48,923 nt of DNA from Spartobacteria bacterium. Its GTDB lineage: Bacteria > Verrucomicrobiota > Kiritimatiellia > RZYC01. The stretch lies in NCBI GenBank assembly GCA_009930475.1, contig RZYC01000023.1, forward strand, positions 1 through 48,923, written 5' to 3'. A program made the position numbers and the translations under genes. The notes beneath the pieces are model-generated. The model saw nothing but the letters and a program-made list of their open reading frames with translations. It did no database searches and was not told the origin of the DNA. This document shows, piece after piece, positions 34,836-44,611 of the stretch; the stretch's first letter is position 1; each line of letters starts with the position of its first letter.

Positions 34836-36536
34836 CTACGTACCCACCTTGAGCATAGCCTCTTCCATGGTAGTCACACCCGTTGCAATTTTCTCTGCCG
34901 CATCCTGTCTCAGAGTGATCAGTCCATTTTCTTTCTGCGCAATACGGGTTATTTCGTGATCTCCCGCCCGGCTCATAATCAAATCTTTGATTTTCTCATT
35001 CACTTCCAGTACTTCATACAGTCCTGTACGACCACGATAGCCGGAATGTTTGCAATGATCACATCCAGAAGCTGTTACAAACGTATAGGACGGATCATTG
35101 GTCAGAGACCAGTAGGCCAGTGAATTCGGATGCGGCTCCACCGGAACACCGCAGGATGGACACACTTTTCGAACAAGCCGCTGCGCTATCGCAACAAGCA
35201 GAACCGACGAAACCAAAAGCGGCTCAATGCCCATATCCACCAGTCGTGTAATAGCCCCCGCCGCATTATTGGTATGCACGGTACTCAAAACAATATGCCC
35301 CGTCAGTGCCGCCTGCACCGCAATGCGGGCCGTTTCTGCATCACGAATTTCCCCAACCATCACGATGTCCGGATCCTGTCGAAGAATCGAACGCAGTCCA
35401 CTGGCAAACGTCATTCCGGCTCGCTCATTCAGCTGTACCTGACGTACGCGATCCATGCGATATTCCACGGGATCTTCCACCGTCATGATATTTACTTCCG
35501 GTCGATTCAAGCGATTCAAAACAGAATAAAGACTGGTCGTCTTTCCGCTGCCTGTCGGACCGGCAGTCAGCACCATCCCATAGGGCTTGATGATGGCGGC
35601 TTCGACTTTTTTACGATTCGCGTCGGACATGCCCATCTGTTCTAACGTCAGAATACCCGCACTTTTATCCAGAATACGCATCACCACATTCTCGCCGTTG
35701 ACCGTCGGAATCGTGGATACACGGATATTAATATCCCTATTTTCCACTTTGAGGTTGAAGCGACCGTCTTGCGGAATTCGTGATATGGAAATATCCAGTT
35801 TGGCTAAAATTTTAATACGGGATATCACATGCAGGAACATTGCTTTCGGCGGCGCCGGCTGCTCCTTAAGAATCCCGTCAATTCGGAAACGCAACTGAAC
35901 GATATCGCGTTCCGGACTGATATGTACATCGCTGGCACCATCGTTCACGGCCTGTGCAATGATCCAGTTTACCAGTCGAACCACTGGTGCCCCTTCTGCC
36001 GCATCCATCAGTGAGTTGACCTGAATATTTTCGGTTTCAGACTCATCTTTTTCCTGCGTATATACCACGTCATCCAGATTTTCCAGCACACCGTCCAGCG
36101 TCACCGACTTCCCGTATACGCTTCCAATTAACTGCTCATATTCTGTCTGCGTACAGATGACCGGCTCGACCTCTACCTGCACAATATTTTCCAGTGCATC
36201 CAAATCGTTGATGTCCGACGGATCGGTCATCGCCACCGTAAGAAACGTTCCTTTTCTCTGAACGGGAACGGCACGATATTTCTGCGCAATTTCGATAGGC
36301 AGGATGCCGCCCAGGGCAATATCGACGGGATAACGTTCTGCCACATAACGGTCTACATGCAGCACTTTAGCCAGTACGTCGACCAAATCATTTTCATGCA
36401 CGATCCCCTGGCGAACTAAATATTCACCCACCTTCATTTTTGCATTTTTGTGTTCACGCAGTGCCTGCTGCAGCCGGTCGGGCTTAACCAGTCCCGCTTC
36501 TACCAGTACTTCTCCTATACGCAGATTGCTTTTCAT
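34836..36536 (-). CDS. pilB: Type IV pilus/type II secretion assembly ATPase (PilB/GspE)
   Basis: The 566-residue protein has an N-terminal MshEN-type domain (about 1-150, RIGEVLVEAGLV and DPSDINDLDALENIV), then the motor core with SDVHISPERD, Walker A GPTGSGKTTS (about 330), VEDPVEYRMD, LRQDPDIVMVGEIRD and TGHIVLSTVHTN. The zinc tetracysteine is CPSCG plus CDHCKHSGY. It powers pilin polymerisation. Its ATG overlaps the secretin stop by four bases. Confidence 0.94.
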   Translation of the reverse strand: MKSNLRIGEVLVEAGLVKPDRLQQALREHKNAKMKVGEYLVRQGIVHENDLVDVLAKVLHVDRYVAERYPVDIALGGILPIEIAQKYRAVPVQRKGTFLTVAMTDPSDINDLDALENIVQVEVEPVICTQTEYEQLIGSVYGKSVTLDGVLENLDDVVYTQEKDESETENIQVNSLMDAAEGAPVVRLVNWIIAQAVNDGASDVHISPERDIVQLRFRIDGILKEQPAPPKAMFLHVISRIKILAKLDISISRIPQDGRFNLKVENRDINIRVSTIPTVNGENVVMRILDKSAGILTLEQMGMSDANRKKVEAAIIKPYGMVLTAGPTGSGKTTSLYSVLNRLNRPEVNIMTVEDPVEYRMDRVRQVQLNERAGMTFASGLRSILRQDPDIVMVGEIRDAETARIAVQAALTGHIVLSTVHTNNAAGAITRLVDMGIEPLLVSSVLLVAIAQRLVRKVCPSCGVPVEPHPNSLAYWSLTNDPSYTFVTASGCDHCKHSGYRGRTGLYEVLEVNEKIKDLIMSRAGDHEITRIAQKENGLITLRQDAAEKIATGVTTMEEAMLKVGT

Positions 36537-38269
36537 TCGTCATCCCCGGGGTTGTCCAAACCTAAGGCGTCCTGTATGGTCATTTCGTTTTCCGCTTCCA
36601 GTGCAGCAGGTTCAACTTCTTGCGAGGGGGTTAGCGGTGTGAGTTGTGCCGTTGCCGGACGCTTTGCCCGATTCAGCATATGCGGCGTTATAAAAATGAG
36701 AAGATCTTCCATAGAGGTGCCGGTGCTGTTGTTTCTGAATGCCGCTCCGGCATAGGGAATGTCCTGCAAACCAGGAATACCAGACCGATTGTTCTGCGAA
36801 TACTGCTTGGACAACCCGCCAATAACTGTCGTTTGGCCATCGCGTAAGATCAGCGTTGTTTCAGCTTTCTTTGTTATCACACGCGGCAACCCGTCATCGG
36901 ATGTGTAACTATCATCCAGTTCATCTTTATTGGTAATAATCCTGAGTTTGACCAGACCGCTATCAATGACATGTGGTGTAACTTCCAGACGCAGCACGGC
37001 TTTCTTCCATTCTGTCGTGGTATCCTGGGTTTCCCCACTGCCGGACTTAACTTGATAAGGCACTTCTTTGCCGCTTTCGATCGATGCGGTCTGGTTGTCT
37101 AATGTTGTGATGGACGGGCTGGAAAGAATATTCAGGCGGCCTTTCTTTTCCAGTGCTGACAGCTGTATGTTAAGTAGCTGCGTTCCAGTGATCCGCTCAA
37201 GCACCCCGCCCACGGAGAACCCTTCTCCGTCGGTAATCGATGCAGGAAAATCAACCATATAATCGCTGGATCCCAAGCCGTTCCCCACAGAAACAAGACT
37301 GTTGCCGGCAATACCCTCATATAAACCGCCCCATTGAATCCCCAGCTCTCTTGCTGTATCTTTTGTTGCTTCAACAATGTGCGCCTCGATCAGCACTTGT
37401 GTAACCGGACGATCAAGACGGGCCACCAGAGACATCATTTTCCTTATATCCCCTTCAATGGCATTGATGATAATCGTGTTATTTCCTTTATCCACATTGA
37501 CAGACCCCCGTGTACTGTCTGTCGAACCCGAACCGATGGACTGCTTTGTCAACATCAATTCAAGACTCTCTTTGATGTTCTCCGCATCAGAATAGCGAAT
37601 ACGTATCGTACATACCTGTAAAGGAGCAACCTGCAAGGTGGTATTCTCTACCATATTTCGATCCATTCGCGCCTTTTCCATCGTTAACGCTTTGTTGATA
37701 TCTTCTTGAGATAACACACAAAGAATATTCCCTTCCCAATCGTAGGTCAGACCTTCTATGCGCAACACCGTCCGGAACAGCTTATCCCAGGTGGTCGGAC
37801 TGCTTAGCTTGAACTGCACGGTGCCTTCCAGTCCATCGCGGAAGAACACATTCTGCCGAGCAACCTTGCCCATAGCCCGCAAAAAATCACCGATGGGAAC
37901 CGGACGATTCAGGGTAAGATGCTCGATCACATTCGTAGGCAGCGCCGGCTCATTCAGCTCCAAACCGATATCTTCCTCAGGAGCCTCTTCCTGCGGTATC
38001 GCTTTTGCAGGGATTTCGGTTCCGGCAGGCTCTTCCGGCTCTTCAGGAATAATGCCGTCGGGTATATCCGTATCCACATCAAGGTAGGCTTTGGATACAT
38101 TGGCTTTCTCCGTCCAATGCTTGATATAATCATCCGGGGACATAATACGATCCTTCGAATCGACCGTTTTGCATCCAGACCAAATCAGCAGTCCGCAACA
38201 TATGAGGAACAAACCTGCACGCTGAAGTATTCCGTCTTTTTTTTCTTTCAGTCTAAAACCTGTTTTCAT
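36533..38269 (-). CDS. Secretin (GspD/PilQ family), lipoprotein form
   Basis: The 578-residue protein starts with a lipoprotein-type signal ending LIWSGC (Cys33). N domains follow (about 110-300, including VNVDKGNNTIIINAIEGDI) and then the secretin pore domain (about 310-530) with VLIEAHIVEATKDT, VPYQVKSGSGETQD, LRLEVTPHV and GQTTVIGGLSKQ. It forms the outer-membrane channel for the pilus or secreted proteins. The lipobox suggests self-targeting to the outer membrane, as no pilotin is present. A polar tail of about 45 residues follows the pore domain. It overlaps pilB by four bases. Confidence 0.92.
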   Translation of the reverse strand: MKTGFRLKEKKDGILQRAGLFLICCGLLIWSGCKTVDSKDRIMSPDDYIKHWTEKANVSKAYLDVDTDIPDGIIPEEPEEPAGTEIPAKAIPQEEAPEEDIGLELNEPALPTNVIEHLTLNRPVPIGDFLRAMGKVARQNVFFRDGLEGTVQFKLSSPTTWDKLFRTVLRIEGLTYDWEGNILCVLSQEDINKALTMEKARMDRNMVENTTLQVAPLQVCTIRIRYSDAENIKESLELMLTKQSIGSGSTDSTRGSVNVDKGNNTIIINAIEGDIRKMMSLVARLDRPVTQVLIEAHIVEATKDTARELGIQWGGLYEGIAGNSLVSVGNGLGSSDYMVDFPASITDGEGFSVGGVLERITGTQLLNIQLSALEKKGRLNILSSPSITTLDNQTASIESGKEVPYQVKSGSGETQDTTTEWKKAVLRLEVTPHVIDSGLVKLRIITNKDELDDSYTSDDGLPRVITKKAETTLILRDGQTTVIGGLSKQYSQNNRSGIPGLQDIPYAGAAFRNNSTGTSMEDLLIFITPHMLNRAKRPATAQLTPLTPSQEVEPAALEAENEMTIQDALGLDNPGDDE

Positions 38270-38293
38270 GCAACTAATCCGAATGTTCGATGT

Positions 38294-38827
38294 TTAAAAA
38301 ACAATGCCCATATCATCATCGGGCTCCAGCACGAGATCCATGCGATTCTCTGTTGCCGGGTCTTCCAGGGTAACGACCTCCGATGTAATCTGTTCGATGC
38401 GATACCCGAGCTCCTGCAGCGTATCCCCTACCTCATATTGCTTGCCGGAAATAAAGGCTATCATCCAGTCTCCACTGGACATATACCCGTCATAAGTCAG
38501 TGCCTGCAATGGATCGCCTTCTGCAACAACCACGTCCTCTGCCGCTTTTTTTGCCATCTGCTCAGGAGTCAGTTCCGCAATAAACGGGTCTACATCCCAC
38601 TGCTTTTTCAATAGCTCAATGAGCTGCAGTTCCGTCGGCTTTAATTTTTTCGCTCCGAGCTGCGCCGTGATGGTGGACATCGCATCGGTTATCGTCCGCT
38701 CTTTCGCAGTATATTCAGATGCGACCGATGCCGTTGACGTACTCCCCTTCAGAACAAACGTATCCAGCAGCAAGTAGACCAGCAGGCAACCCGCCAAAAT
38801 CATTATTATCATTGCATTTTTAGTCAT
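38294..38827 (-). CDS. PilP/GspC-like pilus alignment protein
   Basis: The 177-residue protein has one N-terminal membrane segment (about 5-26), an Ala/Lys-rich helical stretch (about 30-95) and a C-terminal beta-rich domain (YDGYMSSGDWMIAFISGKQ, VGDTLQELGYRIEQI, VVTLED). That domain resembles the homology region of PilP/GspC, which links the inner-membrane complex to the secretin. It lies directly upstream of the secretin gene, as expected. The assignment is by layout and position rather than strong sequence match. Confidence 0.65.
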   Translation of the reverse strand: MTKNAMIIMILAGCLLVYLLLDTFVLKGSTSTASVASEYTAKERTITDAMSTITAQLGAKKLKPTELQLIELLKKQWDVDPFIAELTPEQMAKKAAEDVVVAEGDPLQALTYDGYMSSGDWMIAFISGKQYEVGDTLQELGYRIEQITSEVVTLEDPATENRMDLVLEPDDDMGIVF

Positions 38828-38842
38828 AGCCGCACATTCGCA

Positions 38843-39382
38843 TTACTGAATTAAAACCCACACATGAACAATGTATTCCCGAATACCGTTCTCCGAAGTC
38901 ATCACTTCGATTTCTTCGATGTGACTTACAAAAGCTGATTCTGCCAGCGATACGAGGAACCGACGAAAATCATCCCACTTTCCATGACAATTCACCGAAA
39001 TCATCATCATAGACCGGTCTTCATTCATTGATTTTAACAACGGATAAGCGGATACAAAATCCATATTGCTATCACGGGCCATCTTTCCAAATAGAAAAGG
39101 GATAGTCGGAATCGCATCCTGCGGCAAAGAGCTGGACTCCGGCACCATATAATGCTGATTCTCCTTCAATATCTTGTCCGAGCGAAGCCGAAGATATACC
39201 GGTTGCAGCACCTGCTGTATCTTAAGTTGCGACCGAAGCAAAGCGACTTCCGCATCCAGATCTTTCCACTTTAAATACTGGGGATAAGTACCCGCCGCAA
39301 GAAACAGAAAGACCCCCGCCAGACAAAACAGAATGTAAATAATACTCTGTTTGGGAATGCCCAGTTCCTTTATAGAAATCAT
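38843..39382 (-). CDS. PilO/GspM-like pilus assembly protein
   Basis: The 179-residue protein has one membrane segment (about 14-32), a coiled coil (about 38-75) and a C-terminal ferredoxin-like domain (about 90-179, with PFLFGKMARDSNMDFVSAYP and WDDFRRFLVSLAESAFVSHI). That is the layout of PilO/GspM, which pairs with PilN/GspL in the inner membrane. The start overlaps the preceding PilM-PilN gene by four bases, which supports tight co-expression with that partner. Confidence 0.75.
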   Translation of the reverse strand: MISIKELGIPKQSIIYILFCLAGVFLFLAAGTYPQYLKWKDLDAEVALLRSQLKIQQVLQPVYLRLRSDKILKENQHYMVPESSSLPQDAIPTIPFLFGKMARDSNMDFVSAYPLLKSMNEDRSMMMISVNCHGKWDDFRRFLVSLAESAFVSHIEEIEVMTSENGIREYIVHVWVLIQ

Positions 39383-41295
39383 TTTTTAATCTCCGGCAAA
39401 CTGCTCAATGCTTCTAAATTGGCCAATAACGCAAAGCGAAGTTGCGGACCGTCTTCCATCCCCGTATCAATGACCTCGTCGGTACTGACCACATTAATGA
39501 ACATGTCAGATTTTTCGAGGCTGGCAATATACGCCGCCAGCAGGGATGTTAACGCAGAATATTCGCCATGAATAACCCCTTCGATGCGAACCGTATTCCG
39601 AATCTTCTTTGTTCCGTCTTCCTTGGCTTCCGGCAGCATTTTCAAGTCAAACCGCGTTAGACGAACCGACTCCGGTGTTAATTTGGTCAACTCTCCTAAA
39701 ATCGCAATACCATAATAGCGACGAACATACTTGTGCAGTTCGCTGTTCTTCTTCATGACCTTCATCGCTTCGGTGTGCACCATATCCTCATCCAGCACCG
39801 CCCCCATCGCCTTGGTTTGCCGCAATAACGCTCCTTTTTCGGCTTCAATACGACGGTTGTTCTGCATCTGGAAAAAGAACAGTATGCCCAGGCTTATCGT
39901 AATAAGTAAAAATACGGCGAATACAATCCGGTTCAGCCAGTTGGTGCACTTCGCGCTCTCTTTTTCTCTGCACGTATACAGCAGATTCGGCGTATGATCA
40001 TCAGTCCATAGCGCAACACCGATGGCCGCTGCATACAAAGCCCTCTCTGAAATGGATATCGGCGGTTCCATCCCGATTATATTACCGGTATACTCAAAGG
40101 GGTTAATCAAAAACAGCTCGGCCTTGACCTGCTCACGCAATGAAAAAATCAGCATTTCGCAAGAACACAGCTCTCCGGATACATAAATCTCATCGATGGC
40201 ACCCAACTGCAACGTCTCAGAACAATAGTGCAGCGTACGCTCCACCTGACGAATCATTCGCTGGAGGGTCGATTCCACCATCTCCATAATCTCGTCTACT
40301 TCCATTCCATATCCCGGTTCGCCTGGCCTGACCGACGGATTGTCGAAGCCCATACTGAATAAAATACGGCGAGCGTCATTATCCGACATTTTTTCTGTCG
40401 AACGTTCTTTAATAGCGGCAACAAAACTTTCCACCCCGAATTTTATGCCGCGAGAAAACGGCATGGCACTTCCGTTGTACACCGTGATACGCGACGAATC
40501 ATTGTCGATGTAAAAAAACGCCACCGGTTTTCCCTGCGATGGAATCCACCCCGATACAAATAAATTGCGAGCCGCAAAAAAAGGAAAAGTAAACCCCTGC
40601 ACAGGATATCCGATCGCATCAAACATGTCCTTGAGCACCATAACAGGAGCCCGCTTCGTGGCATATGCCATCACCGGAATCTGTTTTACCGCAGCACCTT
40701 CATCCTCTTCGTCCTGGCTCGTTAGCTCGTAATCAAAAATAAAATCTTCGTCATCAATATCTACGTCTTTCTTGAAAGACCAGAATACCGCATGGGTCAT
40801 CTTTTTATCTGGAACTTCGGGCACGCGTAAATTACGAACAATGACGTCCACACTCTGTAGCGCAACGTAAAGCAATACATGCTTCTGTTCATCGCAAAAC
40901 CCGTCCAAAACCTTTTTTATGTAGGCGGCATAATCTTCGTTCCCCGGCTCCATGTCAGGGAACAACGGCTCCGTTCGATATTCTACCAGCTTGTACGCCC
41001 CGTCCCCCACAACAATTTTTACCAGACGCAGCGCATCACGTCCTAAAGCAACTCCGATGACCGTTTTGGGATGATGACTGCTCCGTTTCTTCCGACGCAA
41101 TTCATTCGCCGATTTTATCGCCTGCTGCTTTTCCTTTAATCGCGAAAAAATAGAATGCCTGGACGCGGTCGTCACAGCCGGTGTTACAATTTCCGGCGAG
41201 GAACTCCCATAATCATCCCAACCGCCGGCACCCTGTGCTTCCTGCGGGCGAATCTGGTCATTAATCGCTTCCTCTGGTTCGTTTTCAGGCCACAT
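39379..41295 (-). CDS. PilM-PilN fusion (GspL-like) inner-membrane pilus protein
   Basis: The 638-residue protein has a charged N-terminal extension (about 1-75), an actin-like PilM domain (about 76-440, VIGVALGRDALRLVKIV, FYIDNDSSRITVYN, IDEIYVSGE), one membrane segment (about 452-476), a coiled coil and a PilN-like periplasmic domain (about 520-638, VRLTRFDLKMLPE). In type IV pilus systems PilM and PilN are usually separate; the joined form is the plan of GspL in type II secretion. It is the first gene of the cluster, and PilO-like, PilP-like, secretin, PilB, PilC and PilT follow. No pilin or prepilin peptidase gene is in the window. Confidence 0.87.
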   Translation of the reverse strand: MWPENEPEEAINDQIRPQEAQGAGGWDDYGSSSPEIVTPAVTTASRHSIFSRLKEKQQAIKSANELRRKKRSSHHPKTVIGVALGRDALRLVKIVVGDGAYKLVEYRTEPLFPDMEPGNEDYAAYIKKVLDGFCDEQKHVLLYVALQSVDVIVRNLRVPEVPDKKMTHAVFWSFKKDVDIDDEDFIFDYELTSQDEEDEGAAVKQIPVMAYATKRAPVMVLKDMFDAIGYPVQGFTFPFFAARNLFVSGWIPSQGKPVAFFYIDNDSSRITVYNGSAMPFSRGIKFGVESFVAAIKERSTEKMSDNDARRILFSMGFDNPSVRPGEPGYGMEVDEIMEMVESTLQRMIRQVERTLHYCSETLQLGAIDEIYVSGELCSCEMLIFSLREQVKAELFLINPFEYTGNIIGMEPPISISERALYAAAIGVALWTDDHTPNLLYTCREKESAKCTNWLNRIVFAVFLLITISLGILFFFQMQNNRRIEAEKGALLRQTKAMGAVLDEDMVHTEAMKVMKKNSELHKYVRRYYGIAILGELTKLTPESVRLTRFDLKMLPEAKEDGTKKIRNTVRIEGVIHGEYSALTSLLAAYIASLEKSDMFINVVSTDEVIDTGMEDGPQLRFALLANLEALSSLPEIKK

Positions 41296-41339
41296 GTTTT
41301 CCTTTGCACAGACTCAGTATCGCTTACCCAACACAAATT

Positions 41340-41362
41340 TATGTATCTTGTAAAAATACATA
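41340..41362. promoter_or_regulatory. Inverted repeat upstream of the pilus cluster
   Basis: TATGTAT and ATACATA flank a nine-base spacer in the 200-base divergent gap, about 45 bases before the PilM-PilN start and 135 before the lipoprotein start. It could be an operator or a chance AT-rich palindrome. Confidence 0.25.
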
Positions 41363-41495
41363 CGTTTAAACAGTTATCAAGCTGATTAATGCTAAATTCG
41401 TACTGTCTTTTATGTTGTCCAAGGAGTCATTCAATGCTATCCACTCACAAACAATAAACATCATAACATTTATATTAATAACGGGGTACTCCACT

Positions 41496-41912
41496 ATGCG
41501 CGTTAAAACATTTCGCTTTATATCTATCGGCTTCGTAAGTTCATTATTACTAACTGCTGCGCTGTTTTCTTCCGGTTGCGAATCGACCAATAACGATGAA
41601 GGACTTACATTAGTCGGTCATACCGTGGCCAACACGGAAGACACCTCCACCATTCAAGTCACTGTCGGTAAGCACGACAGTGTATACTTAACTGTAACAT
41701 CGACTGGAACCGATGACGTCTATCAGCCGCTGACCTGGTCAGTCAACAACCCCCAACTGGGCAACATCACGAAAACGGCCGGCACAACCGCCACCTATGA
41801 CAGCTTGGGAACAGTAGGAAACAATGTCATTTCCGTCAAAGATCAGTCAGGTCGTGAAGGTATTGCCGTTGTTGAATGCGCTGCCGCCGAAGAAACAACA
41901 GCAGCAGAATAG
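41496..41912 (+). CDS. Small putative lipoprotein with Ig-like domain
   Basis: The 138-residue protein has a signal peptide (about 1-27) ending LFSSGC, a lipoprotein-like cleavage site though Ser rather than Leu is at -3. A beta-rich domain follows (LTWSVNNPQLGNITKTAGTTATY, VISVKDQSGREG), resembling bacterial Ig-like folds. The C terminus is Ala/Glu-rich. The ATG at 41496 starts directly before the signal peptide. It is divergent from the pilus cluster and ends 25 bases from the convergent RAYT 2. The function is unknown. Confidence 0.6.
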   Translation: MRVKTFRFISIGFVSSLLLTAALFSSGCESTNNDEGLTLVGHTVANTEDTSTIQVTVGKHDSVYLTVTSTGTDDVYQPLTWSVNNPQLGNITKTAGTTATYDSLGTVGNNVISVKDQSGREGIAVVECAAAEETTAAE

Positions 41913-41937
41913 TGGGCTCTCATCTTTCGCAAAACGA

Positions 41938-42870
41938 TCAGATCACTTCATCCCTCTTCGCAACACGCCCTACATCGCGAATGGCATATAATCCCTGCCA
42001 TTCGCCTTTTACTTTTCGCGCGCCATTTGTACGCCTCGACCCAAAATAATCCCGATGCACAACAAAAAAGGCCTCAACGAACCGTCGACTACCCAGAACC
42101 TGACCATCCGTAAAATACCGACTCCGGCTTAACACCCCCTGAGACATCCCGTACATCAGCACATCCACCTTATATCGCTCCGATAAAACGCTCCAGTCCC
42201 TCGTTTCCGCAGCTCCATACATAGCATCTCTCTGAGCCATCAATGCAACAATGCGGTTCTGCGCCACCAGCGATCCCCCCATAGCCTCTCCGAACCCACA
42301 GAATGCATATGCAGCCGGATCATCCACAGTACCCGCCCGTACCGCATTCATTTCAATGTACGATGCGACCGTTCGCAACGCATTACCCCCCTCCACCAAT
42401 ACACTTTTAAACCGCTCCGACCACAACGTCCCCCTCCGGTCATGTATCCGATTATACCAAAATGAAAAACGATGCTTCAGCGTCTTCATAAACTCGCTAA
42501 TATCATGCATTCTATTGCGATAACGCATTTTATCAGCCTCAACCGCCATTTCATTACCAGCCGCCCGCCACGCACTCCACCGCGTTTCAATATCAATCAG
42601 CTCCTCCACTGTATATAACGCCTGCATCCGCACCATCAACTCATCATCCTCCACCACCGTCTCCCGATTCGGCTCCTCCAGCAGCAAATGAAAATGATTC
42701 GTCATCAACGCATATGTTAACACCTTCACCCCCGTAAATCCCTCCACACGCCGGATCAACCAGCGCATATGCCTCTTCTCTTCTTCACCCAGCAACATCT
42801 GCCTCCCCACCACACGCGACATGCAGTGATAATAAGCCAATCCATCCCGTTTTATTCGTGCTCTTCTCAT
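41938..42870 (-). mobile_element. REP-associated tyrosine transposase (RAYT 2)
   Basis: The 310-residue Y1/HUH transposase relative begins MRRARIKRDGLAYYH, has the metal motif TNHFHLLLEEP (His59, His61), KHRFSFWYNRIHD, GTLWSERFKSVLVEGG and IEMNAVRAGTVDDP, and ends near LYAIRDVGR with a ten-residue tail. It clearly belongs to the same subfamily as RAYT 1 but differs at many positions, so the copies are not recent duplicates. No terminal repeats are obvious. It is tail-to-tail with the lipoprotein gene. Confidence 0.88.
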
Positions 42871-43094
42871 GATGCGACTACTACCGCACAACACTCCTGT
42901 CAGTCAAGTAAAAATTGAATATGCTCCTGTCACTTATTCAAGTATTCAGATTCATTCTTTGATTGTCGCGTGTCGATTTATATGCATACTTGATAACTTT
43001 CATTCGATTCATCGGGGATGATTTATAGTAGTGTGGGAATTAATATACGGGCTCCTACTGGGGTTCCATTGGCAAATGAAAGGCATAATACGAT

Positions 43095-44486
43095 ATGGAC
43101 TATATAGTTAAGGATATTTCTCTAGCAACATTCGGACGAATGGAGATGACGCTGTCGGAAAATGAAATGCCGGGTCTTATGGCTCTCCGCAAAAAATACG
43201 GCGAAGAAAAACCACTAAAAGGTGCTCGCATCAGCGGGTCGCTGCATATGACGATTCAAACGGCGATGCTGATTGAAACATTACAGACACTCGGCGCAGA
43301 GGTTCGCTGGGCAAGTTGTAATATTTTCTCTACTCAAGATCACGCTGCGGCAGCCATCGCTGAAACGGGTACCCCAGTTTTTGCAGTTAAAGGCGAGTCA
43401 TTGGTCGAATATTGGGAGTACACAGACCGCATCCTCGACTGGGGCAATGGAACGGGTCCGAATATGATTTTAGATGACGGTGGCGATGCGACGCTATTTG
43501 TTCATCTGGGCTATAAAGCGGAAAATGATCCATCCGTTTTAGATGCTGCCACGGAAAGCGAAGAAGAGGCTGTTTTATTTGCTCAGGTAAAAAAAGCCAT
43601 GGCGAAAGATCCGGGACGTTTTCATCGTATCGTCAAAGAAATCAGGGGTGTCAGCGAAGAAACAACAACCGGCGTCCACCGCTTATATAAATGGGCTAAA
43701 AATGGCGAATTGCTGTTCCCTGCGTTCAATGTGAACGACTCGGTGACAAAATCGAAATTTGACAACCTGTATGGCTGCCGTCATTCGCTGGTTGATGGCA
43801 TTATGCGTGCCACGGACTTGATGATCGGCGGGAAAGTGGCCGTTGTGGCCGGGTATGGTGATGTAGGCAAAGGCTGCTGTCAGTCGCTAAAAGGTCAGGG
43901 CGCCCGCGTTGTTGTGACTGAAATTGATCCGATTTGCGCGCTGCAGGCCTCCATGGAAGGCTATGAAGTCATGCGCATGGAAGATGCCTGCAAAATTGGC
44001 GATATCTTTGTATCCACAACGGGCTGCTGCGATGTCATCACCGAAGAACACATGCTGCAAATGCCCAACATGGCCATCGTCTGCAATATCGGCCATTTTG
44101 ATTCGGAAATCGAAGTAGCAAAAATGCGTAAGTACGAGTGGACAAATGTGAAACCTCAGGTCGATCTGATCAAAAAGCCGGACGGCCGCTCCATTATCCT
44201 TCTGGCTGAAGGACGGTTGGTCAATCTGGGCTGCGCTACAGGGCATCCCAGCTTTGTGATGTCTAACAGCTTCACAAACCAGACCCTGGCTCAGATGGAA
44301 CTGTTTTGCAATCCTGACAAATATCCTATCGGCGTCTACACCCTTCCTAAACCATTGGATGAAGAAGTTGCACGCCTGCATCTCGGACGCATCGGGGCAA
44401 AACTGGATACGTTGACACCGAAACAGTCGGAGTATCTCGGAGTCGACATCAATGGCCCCTACAAACCGGATCACTACCGTTACTAA
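43095..44486 (+). CDS. ahcY: Adenosylhomocysteinase
   Basis: The 463-residue enzyme splits S-adenosylhomocysteine to adenosine and homocysteine using bound NAD. Visible motifs are [28 protein letters not shown], the NAD-binding GYGDVGKGC (about 254-262), [10 protein letters not shown] and the C-terminal KPDHYRY that contributes to the neighbouring subunit's NAD site. The length matches the long bacterial form. A GAAAGG site lies about 12 bases before the ATG. The 224-base upstream gap to RAYT 2 has no clear riboswitch or promoter that I can name. A hairpin terminator follows. Confidence 0.96.
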   Translation: MDYIVKDISLATFGRMEMTLSENEMPGLMALRKKYGEEKPLKGARISGSLHMTIQTAMLIETLQTLGAEVRWASCNIFSTQDHAAAAIAETGTPVFAVKGESLVEYWEYTDRILDWGNGTGPNMILDDGGDATLFVHLGYKAENDPSVLDAATESEEEAVLFAQVKKAMAKDPGRFHRIVKEIRGVSEETTTGVHRLYKWAKNGELLFPAFNVNDSVTKSKFDNLYGCRHSLVDGIMRATDLMIGGKVAVVAGYGDVGKGCCQSLKGQGARVVVTEIDPICALQASMEGYEVMRMEDACKIGDIFVSTTGCCDVITEEHMLQMPNMAIVCNIGHFDSEIEVAKMRKYEWTNVKPQVDLIKKPDGRSIILLAEGRLVNLGCATGHPSFVMSNSFTNQTLAQMELFCNPDKYPIGVYTLPKPLDEEVARLHLGRIGAKLDTLTPKQSEYLGVDINGPYKPDHYRY

Positions 44487-44529
44487 AAAGGGATGAGGGC
44501 GGATGCGACCTCAATGAATGTAAAAAAGG

Positions 44530-44550
44530 ACTCAGGCATTGCGCCTGAGT
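44530..44550 (+). terminator. Hairpin terminator after ahcY
   Basis: ACTCAGGC and GCCTGAGT pair perfectly around ATTGC, followed by TCTCATTT. The stem is strong but the T run is interrupted. It lies 43 bases after the ahcY stop, before manC. Confidence 0.65.
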
Positions 44551-44611
44551 TCTCATTTACTCCCGTAGAACCCAATGTGATACAGCCCAAAACACCTATG
44601 GAGGGAATCCA

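Noticed and set aside
42871-43094. Possible SAM- or SAH-responsive riboswitch before ahcY
   Set aside because: The leader has short pairings such as AGTAG with CTACT, but I could not match the conserved cores of known SAH or SAM riboswitches. An RNA-model search of this gap would decide.
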